Shown: in pieces, positions 29,564-38,351 of the stretch
Position numbering within the stretch: the first letter of the stretch is position 1
Layout: every line of letters begins with the position of its first letter
NCBI GenBank assembly: GCA_012271135.1
Contig: JAAXGZ010000118.1
Span: 1-64,000 of the forward strand
Source: Caldilineales bacterium
Lineage (GTDB): Bacteria; Chloroflexota; Anaerolineae; Caldilineales; Caldilineaceae
DNA: 64,000 nt
Direction of reading: 5' to 3'
Notes under the pieces: model-generated
Told to the model about the DNA's origin: nothing
Databases searched by the model: none
Seen by the model: only the letters and a program-made list of their open reading frames with translations
Program-made: the position numbers and the translations under genes

Positions 29564-29839
29564 CTGACGGTCGTTGAAGTAGCAAAGAAGATTGTCCCCG
29601 AATACTTTTCCGATGAAGGGATTCGTCGCTTGGGGCTAGAAGAATTGAAATATGATGAAAATAAACAACTTTGGCATGTTACGATCGGGTTCGAAAGAAG
29701 TTGGAATGAAGAGGATCTTTTCGACTGCGCCGAGCGGGAGTACAAGAGCTTAGTAATTGGTGAAGGCGACGGTGATTTGAAAAGTATCACAAACACGCGT
29801 GGTGGAATATGGGACAACAGAAATGATGTTGTGTTCTAA
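29564..29839 (+). CDS. Small conserved hypothetical protein (AT-rich island)
   Basis: The frame LTVVEVAKKIVPEYFSDEGIRRLGLEEL continues through QLWHVTIGFERSW and REYKSLVIGEGDGDLKSI. It matches the layout of a small widespread family of about 90-100 residues that ends in a G-E-V-x-S-type hairpin. The family begins right at TVVE, where only CTG (29564) is available. A good ATG with GAAAGGAG upstream sits at 29559 but is out of frame and stops after two codons. Either a one-base indel follows the true ATG or CTG is used. Its AT-rich codon use differs from neighbours and suggests transfer. Possibly inactive. Confidence 0.5.
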   Translation: MTVVEVAKKIVPEYFSDEGIRRLGLEELKYDENKQLWHVTIGFERSWNEEDLFDCAEREYKSLVIGEGDGDLKSITNTRGGIWDNRNDVVF

Positions 29840-29856
29840 AAAATTTGGAAGGTTGA

Positions 29857-30282
29857 ATTGCGCGTTGGCAGCAGATTCTGTTGGATGCGAATGTCTTAGT
29901 GTTGTACATTGTAGGCCGCATCGATAAGGGGCTGATCGGATCACACAGGTGACTCAGGGAATACGTGAAAATCGACTTTGATATGCTGTTATTGGTTCTT
30001 GAAAGGGGCAATAAAATTGCAACCACAGCCAATGTTCTGACCGAAATGTCAAATTTGCTTGAAGCCGGAAAGGAAGAATGTCCCAATAGGTTTCTTCAGG
30101 AGTTGCACAATGTGGTATTGGAAACAGAAGAAATCGTCGTGAAAAGTGCTGACGCTTGTCAAGTTGACGGGTTCACTCAGACCGGATTGAGCGATGCAGC
30201 CCTGCTATCGCTGAAGCCCAATTCAGCTTTCAAATTTTGGCATCTTAGAGGGCGATTTTTGGCAAAGAGAAAGAAATTGTAA
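29857..30282 (+). pseudogene. PIN-domain protein, interrupted by in-frame TGA
   Basis: Reading through one TGA (29950-29952) gives ILLDANVLVLYIVGRIDKGLIG, then LREYVKIDFDMLLLVLERG, then IATTANVLTEMSNLLEAG and FTQTGLSDAALLSL. This is the order of a PIN-fold nuclease: first Asp (LLDAN), the Glu (LTEMSN) and a third Asp (GLSDAA). The TGA sits where the family has Arg, consistent with a CGA-to-TGA change. The fourth acidic site is missing in an apparently deleted tail before FKFWHLR. No AUG precedes LLDAN; ATT 29857 behind GGAAGG is the only candidate. The track lists only the part after the stop. Treat as decayed. Confidence 0.6.
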
Positions 30283-30646
30283 ATAGACAAAATTCCACAT
30301 GTGGATATCGTGATAGAGATTTAAAACCTTTAAAACCAAGCTGTTATGGGTTCTGATCAGTCCTGTCGTCGGTTGAAACTGGACATCTGCATATTTTGGT
30401 TTATCTCCGCACCTGGCCCATTCGGCTGCGCTACCACCGGCAACACAGGCCGGGGATAGGAACCCTCCCGCGATGCACAAGTCTGACTTCTGAGGGCTAG
30501 GTCTGATCTGCTGAACCTCGGCAACCCTGCCAGGGGCCGCCACCTGCACATTCTGAACTGGCACAGGCCTTTGGTTGTATCTTGCACCACCCCAACCGGT
30601 TCAAGACCTATAATTCCTTGCTGCTATCCAGCTCCTTCATTCTGCG
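30283..30646. other. Intergenic region, no supported gene
   Basis: The AT-rich character ends near 30350 and GC-rich DNA resumes. Track ORFs here on the minus strand do not resemble known proteins. The right edge carries the TATAAT at 30609-30614 serving the DoxX-like gene. Confidence 0.4.
30609..30614 (+). promoter_or_regulatory. -10 box (TATAAT) before DoxX-like gene
   Basis: Perfect TATAAT 33 bp before the ATG at 30647. TTGCAC at 30582-30587 is a plausible -35 but the 21-bp spacing is long. Confidence 0.45.
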
Positions 30647-31060
30647 ATGTCCACCGAATCCAGCCCAGCCACATGGGAACGCGTGCTCAAGTACGCGTCC
30701 ATGCTGATCGTGTTCCTGACCATGTTGGTGATGGGTGCCCTGCCCAAGCTGCTGCCCGGGGCCATGCCCGGAGACATGGATTCCGCGGCCATGTTTGCCG
30801 GGTTCGGCTATCCGGAGTGGTTCATGTATGTAACCGGCGGCCTGGAGCTGTTGGCGGTTCTGATGGTTCTGCTGCCCATTACCCGCTGGTACAGCGGCCT
30901 GCTGACGGCGGCCATCATGGCCGGGGCACTGTTCACTCTGCTGCGTGTCGGCATGCTTTCCGAAACCGCGGTCGTCAATGTTGTCATCATGGCGGCCGCC
31001 CTGTATCTGGCTTGGTACGAGTGGAAGCATGCCCCCAACATCCTTTTGCTGCGCGCCTGA
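30647..31060 (+). CDS. DoxX-like membrane protein
   Basis: The 137-residue protein has four TM helices (SMLIVFLTMLVMGALPKLL, FMYVTGGLELLAVLMVLLP, YSGLLTAAIMAGALFTLLR and VVNVVIMAAALYLAWYEW). The first-helix pattern ending in KLL and the G-G-L-E-L core fit the DoxX/DoxD-like superfamily of small quinone- or thiol-linked membrane proteins. No specific partner is adjacent. The next gene is an enolase-superfamily enzyme on the same strand 164 bp downstream, with its own weak -10-like TACAAT near 31171. Confidence 0.75.
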   Translation: MSTESSPATWERVLKYASMLIVFLTMLVMGALPKLLPGAMPGDMDSAAMFAGFGYPEWFMYVTGGLELLAVLMVLLPITRWYSGLLTAAIMAGALFTLLRVGMLSETAVVNVVIMAAALYLAWYEWKHAPNILLLRA

Positions 31061-31224
31061 CGGTCCGGGTGCCCGGAGGGGAGCGGGTTCGGGATGCCGG
31101 GCAAGGGGGAGCCCTTGGAGTTGTCCGGTCGCAGTCGATGCGTGGGATCAATGGTGGGTTCCGTCCCACTTACAATGGTCCACCGGCTCCGCATCCGGAT
31201 CCTGTCAAGCCTGCCATTCCGCAC

Positions 31225-32313
31225 ATGAAAATCACCCGCATCGTTACCGAAAGCTTCCGGTGGCCCCGCCACAAGCCCATCACCAACGGCCTCCACACGT
31301 ACACGCATTCGGGGCTGGGCGTGGTTCGGGTCGAGACGGACGGCGACCTGACCGGCATTGGCATCGGCAGCCTCGATTCGGTCGTGAAGGCCGCTGTGGA
31401 ACGCTTTGCCGCCGATCTGATCGGCAAGGATCCCCTCGACATCGAACGCCACTGGCACGACATGTGGGTACCCAAGCTGGTGGGACGCCGCGGGCTGACC
31501 ACGCGGGCCATCGCGGCCATCGACATCGCGCTTTGGGACTTGAAGGCCAAGGCGGCCGGCATGCCGCTGTACAAGCTTCTGGGCGGCTACCGAAACCGCG
31601 TTCCGACCTATGTGGCCGGCGGCTACTACGAGGACGGCAAGGGGCTGGACGAACTGGCCCGGGAAATGCTGGACAGCGTGGCCATGGGGGCCCGCGCCGT
31701 GAAGATGAAGGTGGGGGCGGTCTCCCAGCGCGAGGATCTTGCACGCGTACGGACCGTGCGGGAGGCGGTGGGGCCGGATGTGGCGATCATGGTGGACGCC
31801 AACTGCGCCTACCGCGCCCACGAGGCCATTCAGTTTGCCCGTTTGATCGAACCCCTGGACATCTTCTGGTTTGAGGAACCGGTTCAGCCGGACGACATGG
31901 CCGGCCACCGGCGCCTGGCTCAATCGACATCCATACCTGTGGCCACCGGTGAGAACGAATACACCCGTTACGGCTTTCGCGACCTGATTCGGGAGGAGGC
32001 AGCCGCCATCTTCAACGCCGACGCCCTCGTGCTGGGCGGTGTCAGCGAATTCATGAAGGTGGCCTATCTGGCCCAGGCGCATGATCTCTCAATTGCCCCG
32101 CACGGGCCGCAGCAGCTCCACATTCATCTGCTGGCGGCGATTGCCAACGGCCTGATCCTGGAGTTCTACCGGGAATCCACGGATCCCATGCACGGACAGA
32201 TCTATGTCCATGACGTGGTCATCAACGAGGACGGCACCGTCAGTCCGCCCGAGGTGCCCGGAGCGGGGCTGGAACCCAATTATCCGGCCCTTGAGCGGTT
32301 CCGTGTGTTCTGA
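31225..32313 (+). CDS. Enolase-superfamily (mandelate racemase/muconate-lactonizing) enzyme
   Basis: This 362-residue enzyme begins MKITRIVTESFRWPRHKP at ATG 31225; the track's long N-terminal extension is the DoxX gene in another frame. The two-domain enolase fold shows the KxK base pair (AVKMKVGAV), metal ligands in MVDANCAY, FWFEEPVQ and VATGENEYT, and the second-face His in IAPHGPQQLH. These place it in the mandelate racemase subgroup, which abstracts a proton alpha to a carboxylate, usually for sugar-acid dehydration. The exact substrate cannot be told. It is followed by a sulfatase-like gene in the same direction. Confidence 0.9.
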   Translation: MKITRIVTESFRWPRHKPITNGLHTYTHSGLGVVRVETDGDLTGIGIGSLDSVVKAAVERFAADLIGKDPLDIERHWHDMWVPKLVGRRGLTTRAIAAIDIALWDLKAKAAGMPLYKLLGGYRNRVPTYVAGGYYEDGKGLDELAREMLDSVAMGARAVKMKVGAVSQREDLARVRTVREAVGPDVAIMVDANCAYRAHEAIQFARLIEPLDIFWFEEPVQPDDMAGHRRLAQSTSIPVATGENEYTRYGFRDLIREEAAAIFNADALVLGGVSEFMKVAYLAQAHDLSIAPHGPQQLHIHLLAAIANGLILEFYRESTDPMHGQIYVHDVVINEDGTVSPPEVPGAGLEPNYPALERFRVF

Positions 32314-32386
32314 CGGATCCCCGGCCTGGTTTCTTCCAGCCCGTCTCCTTTAGTCATCCAAGTTCTTGCAGCGAGTCGAACGAACC

Positions 32387-33778
32387 ATGACCAATTCCGG
32401 GAATTCGCCCCTCAACGTCGTGCTGGTGGTGGTGGACACACTGCGCACCCAGTACCTGGAGCCCTACGGCAACGACTGGATCCACACGCCCAGCATCGCC
32501 CGTTTTGCCGCGGAAAGCCTGCGTTTCACACGGGCCTATCCGGAGTGCCTCCCCACCATTCCGACGCGGCGCACCCTGCATACCGGCCGCAGGGCCTTTC
32601 CGTTTCGCACCTACGATCCGGTGCCCTGGGACAACGTGTACCTGCCCGGGTGGCAACCGATGTATCGGGACGAGGCCACCGTAGCGGAGGCTCTCTCCCA
32701 GGGCGGCTACCACACCGGCTTCTATTCCGATGTGCCGCACTACATGGTTCCGGGCATGAACTTCACGCGCGGCTTCCAGCAGTGGGAGTACATTCGCGGG
32801 CAGGCCGAGGATCGCTTCCTGGCGGGTCAATTCGCCGACGAGGCCCTGCTGCAGCGGTACCGCGGCAACCCCGACCGCATTCGCAACCACCTGGTCAACG
32901 TGCGGCCGGACCTGCCGGAGGAAGAGTGGCACACCGCCCGCACGTTCCGCAGCGCCACGCGCTTTCTCGAACAGAACCGGAGCTCGGAGCAGCCGTTCTA
33001 CCTCTATGTGGACAGCTTCTCGCCTCACGAGACCTGGGAGGCCCCGCTGCACTACTACGACCTGTACGCCAGTCGCGACGTGCGGGAACCCATTTGGCTG
33101 ACGGTGCCCTACGGGCCGCTGCTGGACCAGAATCCCGAGTTGGAAACAAGCCTCGAAAGCCTGAAGGCAAACTACGCCGGGTTGGTGACACTCGTGGACA
33201 CCTGGTTTGGGCGGCTCATGCAGACCCTGGACAACCTGAAGCTGCGCGACCGCACGCTGGTGATTCTGATTGCAGACCACGGGACCAACTTCGCGGACAA
33301 CGTGGAGAAGGTGGTCGGCAAGCCAGCCGGCTACATGTACCCCGGTACGATGCACATCCCCTTGATGGTGCGCCACCCGGACGGCATCGGGGCTGGCCAA
33401 ACCTCGGACGAACTGGTCTATACCCTGGATGTTCCAGCCACTGTCATGGCCGCGACCGGCGTTGCGCCGCAAGGCGGCATCGAGGGCCGCAACCTGCTGG
33501 CGGATTCAGACGGCAGCCGGGAGTGGCTGACCTGTCGCTACGGAGACCACGTGTGGTACCGGGACCAGCGGACTTGGTTCTTCAGTTCGTTGGAGTTTGA
33601 GGAGCCGCGGGTTTTCGACTTGGAGGCGGATCCGGACTGCACCGCCAACATTGCAGCGAAGGCCGGGGATCGCATCGACCTGGCCCGCACGCGCATTCTG
33701 GCCGATGCCGGCGGCGAACTGTTGCGTCACTCCAACCCGCGTTGGACGGACGCCATTGGGCGGCGCCCCGGTCCGTAG
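32387..33778 (+). CDS. Sulfatase-like hydrolase, alkaline phosphatase superfamily, Thr nucleophile position
   Basis: The 463-residue protein has the sulfatase/alkaline-phosphatase fold: metal site in NVVLVVVDTLRTQYLEPYG and in LVILIADHGTNFADN, and the C-terminal strand GYMYPGTMHIPLMVRHPDG. The signature that should read C/S-x-P-x-R-x4-T-G reads TIPTRRTLHTGRR, so the position converted to formylglycine in true sulfatases is Thr. A Cys lies three residues earlier (ECLPTIP) but is out of register. Thr nucleophiles occur in phosphodiesterase members of this superfamily, so a phosphodiesterase or phosphonate hydrolase is as likely as a sulfatase. Start ATG 32387. Confidence 0.85.
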   Translation: MTNSGNSPLNVVLVVVDTLRTQYLEPYGNDWIHTPSIARFAAESLRFTRAYPECLPTIPTRRTLHTGRRAFPFRTYDPVPWDNVYLPGWQPMYRDEATVAEALSQGGYHTGFYSDVPHYMVPGMNFTRGFQQWEYIRGQAEDRFLAGQFADEALLQRYRGNPDRIRNHLVNVRPDLPEEEWHTARTFRSATRFLEQNRSSEQPFYLYVDSFSPHETWEAPLHYYDLYASRDVREPIWLTVPYGPLLDQNPELETSLESLKANYAGLVTLVDTWFGRLMQTLDNLKLRDRTLVILIADHGTNFADNVEKVVGKPAGYMYPGTMHIPLMVRHPDGIGAGQTSDELVYTLDVPATVMAATGVAPQGGIEGRNLLADSDGSREWLTCRYGDHVWYRDQRTWFFSSLEFEEPRVFDLEADPDCTANIAAKAGDRIDLARTRILADAGGELLRHSNPRWTDAIGRRPGP

Positions 33779-33804
33779 AGTCGGGTAGGGGCATGCCGGA
33801 AGTT

Positions 33805-33891
33805 TGGTGCCGGGGGTGGGACTCGAACCCACACGAGTTTTACCTCACACGATTTTGAGTCGTACGCGTCTACCGATTTCGCCACCCCGGC
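33805..33891 (-). tRNA. tRNA-Leu (anticodon CAA)
   Basis: The minus strand folds as a class II tRNA. The acceptor is GCCGGGG paired with CCCCGGC. The D arm is GGCGAAATCGGTAGACGC, and the anticodon stem TACGA/TCGTG frames the loop CTCAAAA, giving anticodon CAA (UUG codons). A long variable arm, TGAGGTAAAACTC, follows, then the T arm GTGGGTTCGAGTCCCAC. The CCA end is encoded (TGG at 33805-33807 on the plus strand). Confidence 0.95.
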
Positions 33892-34007
33892 CGGCGGGCA
33901 GGACAGTATAAAGACAATGGCAACCGAGAGCAAAGCAAGCTCGGATTGTTTGGATGCCCAGCGATGGCATGGAGCCTCGACCGGTAACAGAGTTTGGAAC
34001 TGCAGAG

Positions 34008-34829
34008 ATGCCTGAACTGCCGGAAGTAGAGACCCACATTGTGGAATTGCGCCCCCTGCTCAAAGGCCGGTGCGTCGAAGGTGCATCGGTCTTCTGGCCG
34101 CGCACCATTGCGGAACCCGATCCGGACCGTTTCTGCGACCTGGTCCGAGGACGGCGGTTCGGGGAACTGCAACGACGGGCCAAGTACATGTTGCTGGGCC
34201 TGGATGCCGGCTGGACTTTGGTGGTGCACCTCCGCATGACCGGTACCCTGCGCGTGGTGCCCTCAGACCGGGAGATGGATCGACACACGCAGGTGGTGCT
34301 GGGCCTGGAGGGCGGGGAGGAGTTGCGCTATCTGGACCTCCGCAAGTTTGGACGGTTCTGGTTGGTACGCGATGCGGACCGGGTGCTGCCGCCCCTGGGG
34401 CCGGAGCCCCTGTCCCGTCACTTTACCGGCCGCTGGCTCCACGAGGTTCTGGCCCGCCGACAGGCGGCCATCAAGGCCGTGTTGCTGGACCAACGCGTCG
34501 GGGCTGGGGTGGGCAACATTTATGCCGACGAAGCCCTGTTTCGGGCGCGCATCCATCCGGAACGGCCCGCGGCGACCCTGACCCTGAAGGAGTGCCAGAC
34601 GCTGTGCCGGACAGTCCGTCATGTGCTGAGAACCGGCATCGCCTGGCGGGGCAGTTTCATCTCCAGCTATGCGCCGCCCAGCGGTGTGCCCGGCCGCTTT
34701 CAGGCGCGGCACCAGGTGTTCCGCCGGACCGGAGAGCCCTGTCCGCGCTGCCGCACGGTGATTGAGCGCATTCGGGTCGGGCAGCGCAGTACCCACTACT
34801 GTCCGTTCTGTCAGCGGGTTGCGGCCTGA
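34008..34829 (+). CDS. mutM: Formamidopyrimidine-DNA glycosylase (Fpg/MutM)
   Basis: The 273-residue protein starts MPELPEVE at ATG 34008, giving after Met removal the catalytic Pro1 and Glu2 used for beta/delta-elimination at 8-oxoguanine and other oxidised purines. LQRRAKYMLLGLD holds the conserved Lys, LVVHLRMTGTLRV the intercalating strand, and VGAGVGNIYADEALFRARIHP the helix-two-turns-helix. The C-terminal zinc finger is CPRCRTVIERIRVGQRSTHYCPFC, an intact C-x2-C/C-x2-C. It overlaps the convergent methyltransferase gene by 19 bp. Confidence 0.94.
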   Translation: MPELPEVETHIVELRPLLKGRCVEGASVFWPRTIAEPDPDRFCDLVRGRRFGELQRRAKYMLLGLDAGWTLVVHLRMTGTLRVVPSDREMDRHTQVVLGLEGGEELRYLDLRKFGRFWLVRDADRVLPPLGPEPLSRHFTGRWLHEVLARRQAAIKAVLLDQRVGAGVGNIYADEALFRARIHPERPAATLTLKECQTLCRTVRHVLRTGIAWRGSFISSYAPPSGVPGRFQARHQVFRRTGEPCPRCRTVIERIRVGQRSTHYCPFCQRVAA

Positions 34830-35458
34830 CGCGTCCTGTCCTCCTTCAGGCTTGGCCGCGCGGCGCGCACCACCGCGGCGTAGGCTGAGTTCGTGGCCAA
34901 CTGTCCGGCCCGCGGATCGCCTTCGAGGTACAGGTCGGTCAGGTCCCGGACTTCGGCAGTCCGGATTTCAAGGCCGGGCAGATGGCGCACGATGCGCTCA
35001 ACGGAGAACAGATCCAGGTCGGACCAGCCCCAGGTCTCCTGCATGGAAATGTCCCATTCCGCCACTATCAGTTCGCCGCCCGGCTTGACGAGTGCCGCGG
35101 CCTGCCGCAGCGTTGCATCGCCGGCGGTTCCTTCCGGCAAGGCGAAGGTGCAAATGACCAAGTCAAACCGGCGATTGGTGGTCCAGCCCGGCAACTCGCC
35201 AACCTCGAAGATGGCGTCGAGCCTGCGGTGGGCTGCTTCACGGTGCGCCAGCGCCACCGCTTGCGGCGAGATGTCCACTCCCAGGACGGACCATCCCCGT
35301 GCAGCCAAGGCCAAGGCATTGGTGCCGCGTCCGCAGCCAAGGTCCAGCAGTGTGCCCGGTGCCAGATGGGCCACTTCCGCGGCCAGGATCTGGTCCGGCA
35401 CTTCCACGCCGTCCGGGTCCCTGTGCCAAAGTTCGTCCCAGAAGCCGGGTCCGCTCAC
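34811..35458 (-). CDS. Class I SAM-dependent methyltransferase
   Basis: This 215-residue protein has motif I LLDLGCGRGTNALALAARGW, the ribose-binding acidic residue in LGVDISPQAVALA, motif IV FDLVICTFALPE and post-motif LVKPGGELIVAEW. The compact methyltransferase domain begins almost at the N-terminus (FWDELWHRDPDG), resembling tellurite-resistance/thiol-type methyltransferases, but no substrate motif is decisive. The start is GTG 35458. It ends inside the 3' end of mutM and is followed upstream by a PRiA4-ORF3-like gene on the same strand. Confidence 0.82.
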   Translation of the reverse strand: MSGPGFWDELWHRDPDGVEVPDQILAAEVAHLAPGTLLDLGCGRGTNALALAARGWSVLGVDISPQAVALAHREAAHRRLDAIFEVGELPGWTTNRRFDLVICTFALPEGTAGDATLRQAAALVKPGGELIVAEWDISMQETWGWSDLDLFSVERIVRHLPGLEIRTAEVRDLTDLYLEGDPRAGQLATNSAYAAVVRAARPSLKEDRTRQAATR

Positions 35459-35485
35459 ACTCGGCTACCGTCCGTCGGCACCGGT

Positions 35486-36031
35486 TCAGGTCAGGGCACG
35501 CAGCGAGGCGTTGATGCGGTCCAGATAGAACTCGTCCCGGTCGAAGTCCTCCCCGAACTCGTCCAGGATGTCATAGTGGTCCGGGTGTTCCGGGTCCTCG
35601 AACGCGCGCAGGAATTCGACATACCCCTCGATTCCGCCCACATCGCGCGGCGGGCAGGCTCCCTCCCCGGCCACGCACATGGTATCCACATCCTGTTTGC
35701 TGGAATCAAAGTGGTCGTTGGACAGGGTCAGCCGATGCTTCCAGGTGTCCTCAAACTGGCAGATGTACTGAAAGATCATGCCGCGGCGCCCCACCAGGCT
35801 GCACAGGGCCACCTTGGCCATGTCGCTGCCCTCGGACGTCAGTTCGGCGTCCGGATAGCACTTGCGCCGGATGACGAAGTGCCAGCTGCGGGGTCCGTGC
35901 CAGCCCATCACGGCCTGCACGACCCTGTGCAGTTCCGGCAGCGTGATGGCAGGAGGGACAAAGAAACGGCGCCAGATCTTGGGACTGGCGCCCTGCAGGT
36001 CGACGCGCAACAGGAAGGATGTGGAAGGCAT
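35486..36031 (-). CDS. Plasmid pRiA4b ORF-3 family protein
   Basis: The 181-residue protein matches the PRiA4_ORF3 domain. VDLQGASPKIWRRFFVPPAITLPELHRVVQAVMGW opens the domain (quoted here only by its core GASPKIWRRF and LHRVVQAVMGW), then SWHFVIRRKCY, and the C-terminal GEGACPPRDVGGIEGYVEFL is the family's G-x-x-A-C-P-P-E-D-V-G-G block. Biochemical function of the family is not established. It is one of the few genes here of accessory, plasmid-like type. It is divergent from the hydroxyproline-dehydratase-like gene at 36161. Confidence 0.85.
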   Translation of the reverse strand: MPSTSFLLRVDLQGASPKIWRRFFVPPAITLPELHRVVQAVMGWHGPRSWHFVIRRKCYPDAELTSEGSDMAKVALCSLVGRRGMIFQYICQFEDTWKHRLTLSNDHFDSSKQDVDTMCVAGEGACPPRDVGGIEGYVEFLRAFEDPEHPDHYDILDEFGEDFDRDEFYLDRINASLRALT

Positions 36032-36160
36032 TGCGTGCGGGTCTGTGAATCGGCCGAAAGGCCTGACGGGCAGGCCGAATTATAGTTAACAGAGGCCAAA
36101 GTGTCATGCCGTCCTTCAGGCATGCAGGCTTCCCAGCCGCACATTTCCCGAGTACCTTCC

Positions 36161-37267
36161 ATGCAAATCACCGGTCTATCCGTCCATCAGGTGGACCTGC
36201 CCCTCCATGAAGGCAGCTACAACTGGTCCGAAGGCAAGTCGGTGGCAGTCTTCGACAGCACCGTGGTCGGCGTGCACACGGACGCCGGCCTGACCGGCTG
36301 GGGCGAGATCTGCCCCCTGGGTCCCTTCTATCTGCCGGCCTATGCCAATGGGGCGCGGGCCGGCTTGCGCGAGCTGGGGCCGTCGCTGCTGGGTCTCGAC
36401 CCGCGCGACCTGGACGTGCTCAACCGGCGCATGGACCGGACGCTGAAGGGCCATCCGTATGTGAAGTCCGCGGTGGACATGGCCTGCTGGGACCTGTTGG
36501 GGAAGGATGCCGGACAGTCCGCGGCCAGGCTCCTGGGCGGGGCCGAGGGCGAGGACTTCGTGCTCTACCGGGCAATTTCCCAAGAGGCGCCGGATGCCAT
36601 GGCGGCGCGCGTGGCCGGCTATCGCAGCGAGGGCTACCGCCGTTTCCAGTTGAAGGTGGGCGGCTCGGTGGAGGAGGACATCGAACGCATCCGGACAGTG
36701 CGGGCGGTGCTGTCGGAGGACGAAATCCTGATAGCCGACGCCAATACGGGTTGGCTGATGCACGAGGCGCGCCGCGTGGTGCGCGCGGTGCGGGACGTGG
36801 ATGTCTACATTGAACAGCCCTGTGCCGGCTACGAGGAGTGTCTGTCCGTGAGGCGTGCCACGGACCATCCGTTCATCCTGGACGAGGTGATCGACAGCAT
36901 TCCGGCACTGCTGCGGGCGGCGGCGGACGGGGCCATGGACGTGGTGAACCTGAAGATTGGCAAGCTTGGGGGCCTGACCAAGGCCCGCCGGGCCCGGGAT
37001 CTCTGCGCCGCGTTGGGGGTGGCGATGACCATCGAGGACAGCTGGGGCGGCGACATCGTGACCGCCGCGATTGCCGCGCTGGCCCACAGCACGTCGCCGG
37101 CGCTGCTGTTCACGGCCACGGACTTCAACAGCTACGTCACCACCAGCATTGCCGAAGGTGCCCCCCAACGACGGCAGGGACGCATGACCGCCTCGGATGC
37201 GCCGGGCCTGGGCATTGAGCCGCGCCCCGATGTGCTGGGCGCGCCCGAATTCAGGATCGGGGACTGA
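36161..37267 (+). CDS. Enolase-superfamily enzyme, cis-3-hydroxy-L-proline dehydratase-like
   Basis: The 368-residue protein (ATG 36161, [18 protein letters not shown]) follows the cis-3-hydroxy-L-proline dehydratase / hydroxyproline-betaine epimerase branch closely. It has [24 protein letters not shown]-type N-cap residues, [20 protein letters not shown], the KxG base strand [42 protein letters not shown] and [14 protein letters not shown]. This branch dehydrates cis-3-hydroxyproline or epimerises hydroxyproline betaine. Collagen is a rich hydroxyproline source, which would suit an animal-associated host setting. A sugar-isomerase-like gene follows on the same strand. Confidence 0.87.
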   Translation: MQITGLSVHQVDLPLHEGSYNWSEGKSVAVFDSTVVGVHTDAGLTGWGEICPLGPFYLPAYANGARAGLRELGPSLLGLDPRDLDVLNRRMDRTLKGHPYVKSAVDMACWDLLGKDAGQSAARLLGGAEGEDFVLYRAISQEAPDAMAARVAGYRSEGYRRFQLKVGGSVEEDIERIRTVRAVLSEDEILIADANTGWLMHEARRVVRAVRDVDVYIEQPCAGYEECLSVRRATDHPFILDEVIDSIPALLRAAADGAMDVVNLKIGKLGGLTKARRARDLCAALGVAMTIEDSWGGDIVTAAIAALAHSTSPALLFTATDFNSYVTTSIAEGAPQRRQGRMTASDAPGLGIEPRPDVLGAPEFRIGD

Positions 37268-37309
37268 GAGAACCCGCGGACTGCCCGGCAGGGGTATCGG
37301 CGCTGCTTT

Positions 37310-37362
37310 TATAATCTGGCCGAGCCGCCACGCGGCCGCGTCCTGTCGCAGGACAGGACGCG
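37310..37362 (+). promoter_or_regulatory. TATAAT -10 box followed by an 11-bp-stem hairpin in the leader
   Basis: TATAAT at 37310-37315 predicts a transcript start near 37322. Twenty-one bases after the -10, CGCGTCCTGTC-GCAG-GACAGGACGCG (37337-37362) forms a perfect 11-bp stem with a 4-nt loop inside the 5' leader of the gene starting at 37419. There is no T-tract, so it could be an operator palindrome or an RNA structure. Confidence 0.55.
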
Positions 37363-37418
37363 CGGTCGGTGCACCGCCTCGGAAATCATCGGAAATCCAA
37401 CCTGAAGGGGGTCCTGCC

Positions 37419-38330
37419 GTGGAGTTGGGATTCGTTACCGCCATCCTGCCCGAACTGTCCTTGGCCGAAAACCTGCGCTTCGCGGCGGCCGAGGGCTTTG
37501 ACTGCATCGAGGTCATGTGCTGGCCCAAGGGCAAGGCCGAGCGGCGCTATGCCGGCGTGACCCACATCGACGTCGGCGACTTCTCGCCCGGAGACGCGGC
37601 AGAGGTACAGCATCTGGTGGACGAGACCGGTGTGCGCATTTCCGGTCTGGGCTACTACCCCAATCCCCTGACTCCGGACGAGGATGCCCGGTCCATGCAC
37701 TTCGCCCACATCCGCAGGCTGATCGCGGTCTCGGCGGAACTGGGAATCGGTGTGGCGAATTCCTTCATCGGACGCGATCAGAGCCGGAATCTTGAGGAGA
37801 ACCTGGCGCTGTTCGGGGAACTGTGGCCTCCCGTCATCGAGTATGCCGACTCGCTGGGGGTGAAGGTGGGAATCGAGAACTGCCCGATGCTCTTCACCAA
37901 TGACGAGTGGCCGGGAGGGCAGAACCTCGCCATATCGCCCGCGGTCTGGGACCGTATGTTCGAGATCATCCCCAGCTCCAACTTCGGCCTGAACTTCGAT
38001 CCTTCCCACTTCGTCTGGCAGCAGATGGACTATCTGGCGGCCATCCGCAACTACGCGGACCGGTTCGTGCACGTCCACGCCAAGGACGCGCGGCTGGATC
38101 GGGAGCATTTGAACCGGGTCGGCATCATGGCCACGCCGCTCGAGTACCACACCCCCAAGCTGCCGGGATTGGGCGAGGTCGACTGGGGCAAGTTCTATTC
38201 GGAACTGGGGGATGCCGGCTACGATGGGCCCGTCTGCATTGAAGTGGAAGACCGGATCTACGAGTCCTCGCTGGAGCGGCGCAAGCAGGCCGTGTCCCAA
38301 TCCGGACGCTACCTCCGGCAGTTCATGTAG
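37419..38330 (+). CDS. Sugar phosphate isomerase/epimerase (xylose-isomerase-like TIM barrel)
   Basis: The 303-residue protein starts at GTG 37419 behind GAAGGGG; the track's longer N-terminus runs over the previous gene. It is an AP-endonuclease-2-type TIM barrel with [20 protein letters not shown], a metal-site Glu in [34 protein letters not shown] and VCIEVEDRI, giving the E-D-H-E metal set of sugar isomerases/epimerases. The loop that dictates substrate is not recognisable. Its neighbours (hydroxyproline-like dehydratase, GH172, zinc dehydrogenase) suggest a carbohydrate or polyol pathway. Confidence 0.87.
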   Translation: MELGFVTAILPELSLAENLRFAAAEGFDCIEVMCWPKGKAERRYAGVTHIDVGDFSPGDAAEVQHLVDETGVRISGLGYYPNPLTPDEDARSMHFAHIRRLIAVSAELGIGVANSFIGRDQSRNLEENLALFGELWPPVIEYADSLGVKVGIENCPMLFTNDEWPGGQNLAISPAVWDRMFEIIPSSNFGLNFDPSHFVWQQMDYLAAIRNYADRFVHVHAKDARLDREHLNRVGIMATPLEYHTPKLPGLGEVDWGKFYSELGDAGYDGPVCIEVEDRIYESSLERRKQAVSQSGRYLRQFM

Positions 38331-38351
38331 GCGGACGGCGGGAGGCTTCCC

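Noticed and set aside
29950-29952. Selenocysteine reading of the TGA in the PIN gene
   Set aside because: The family has Arg here, not Cys, and no SECIS-like hairpin follows.
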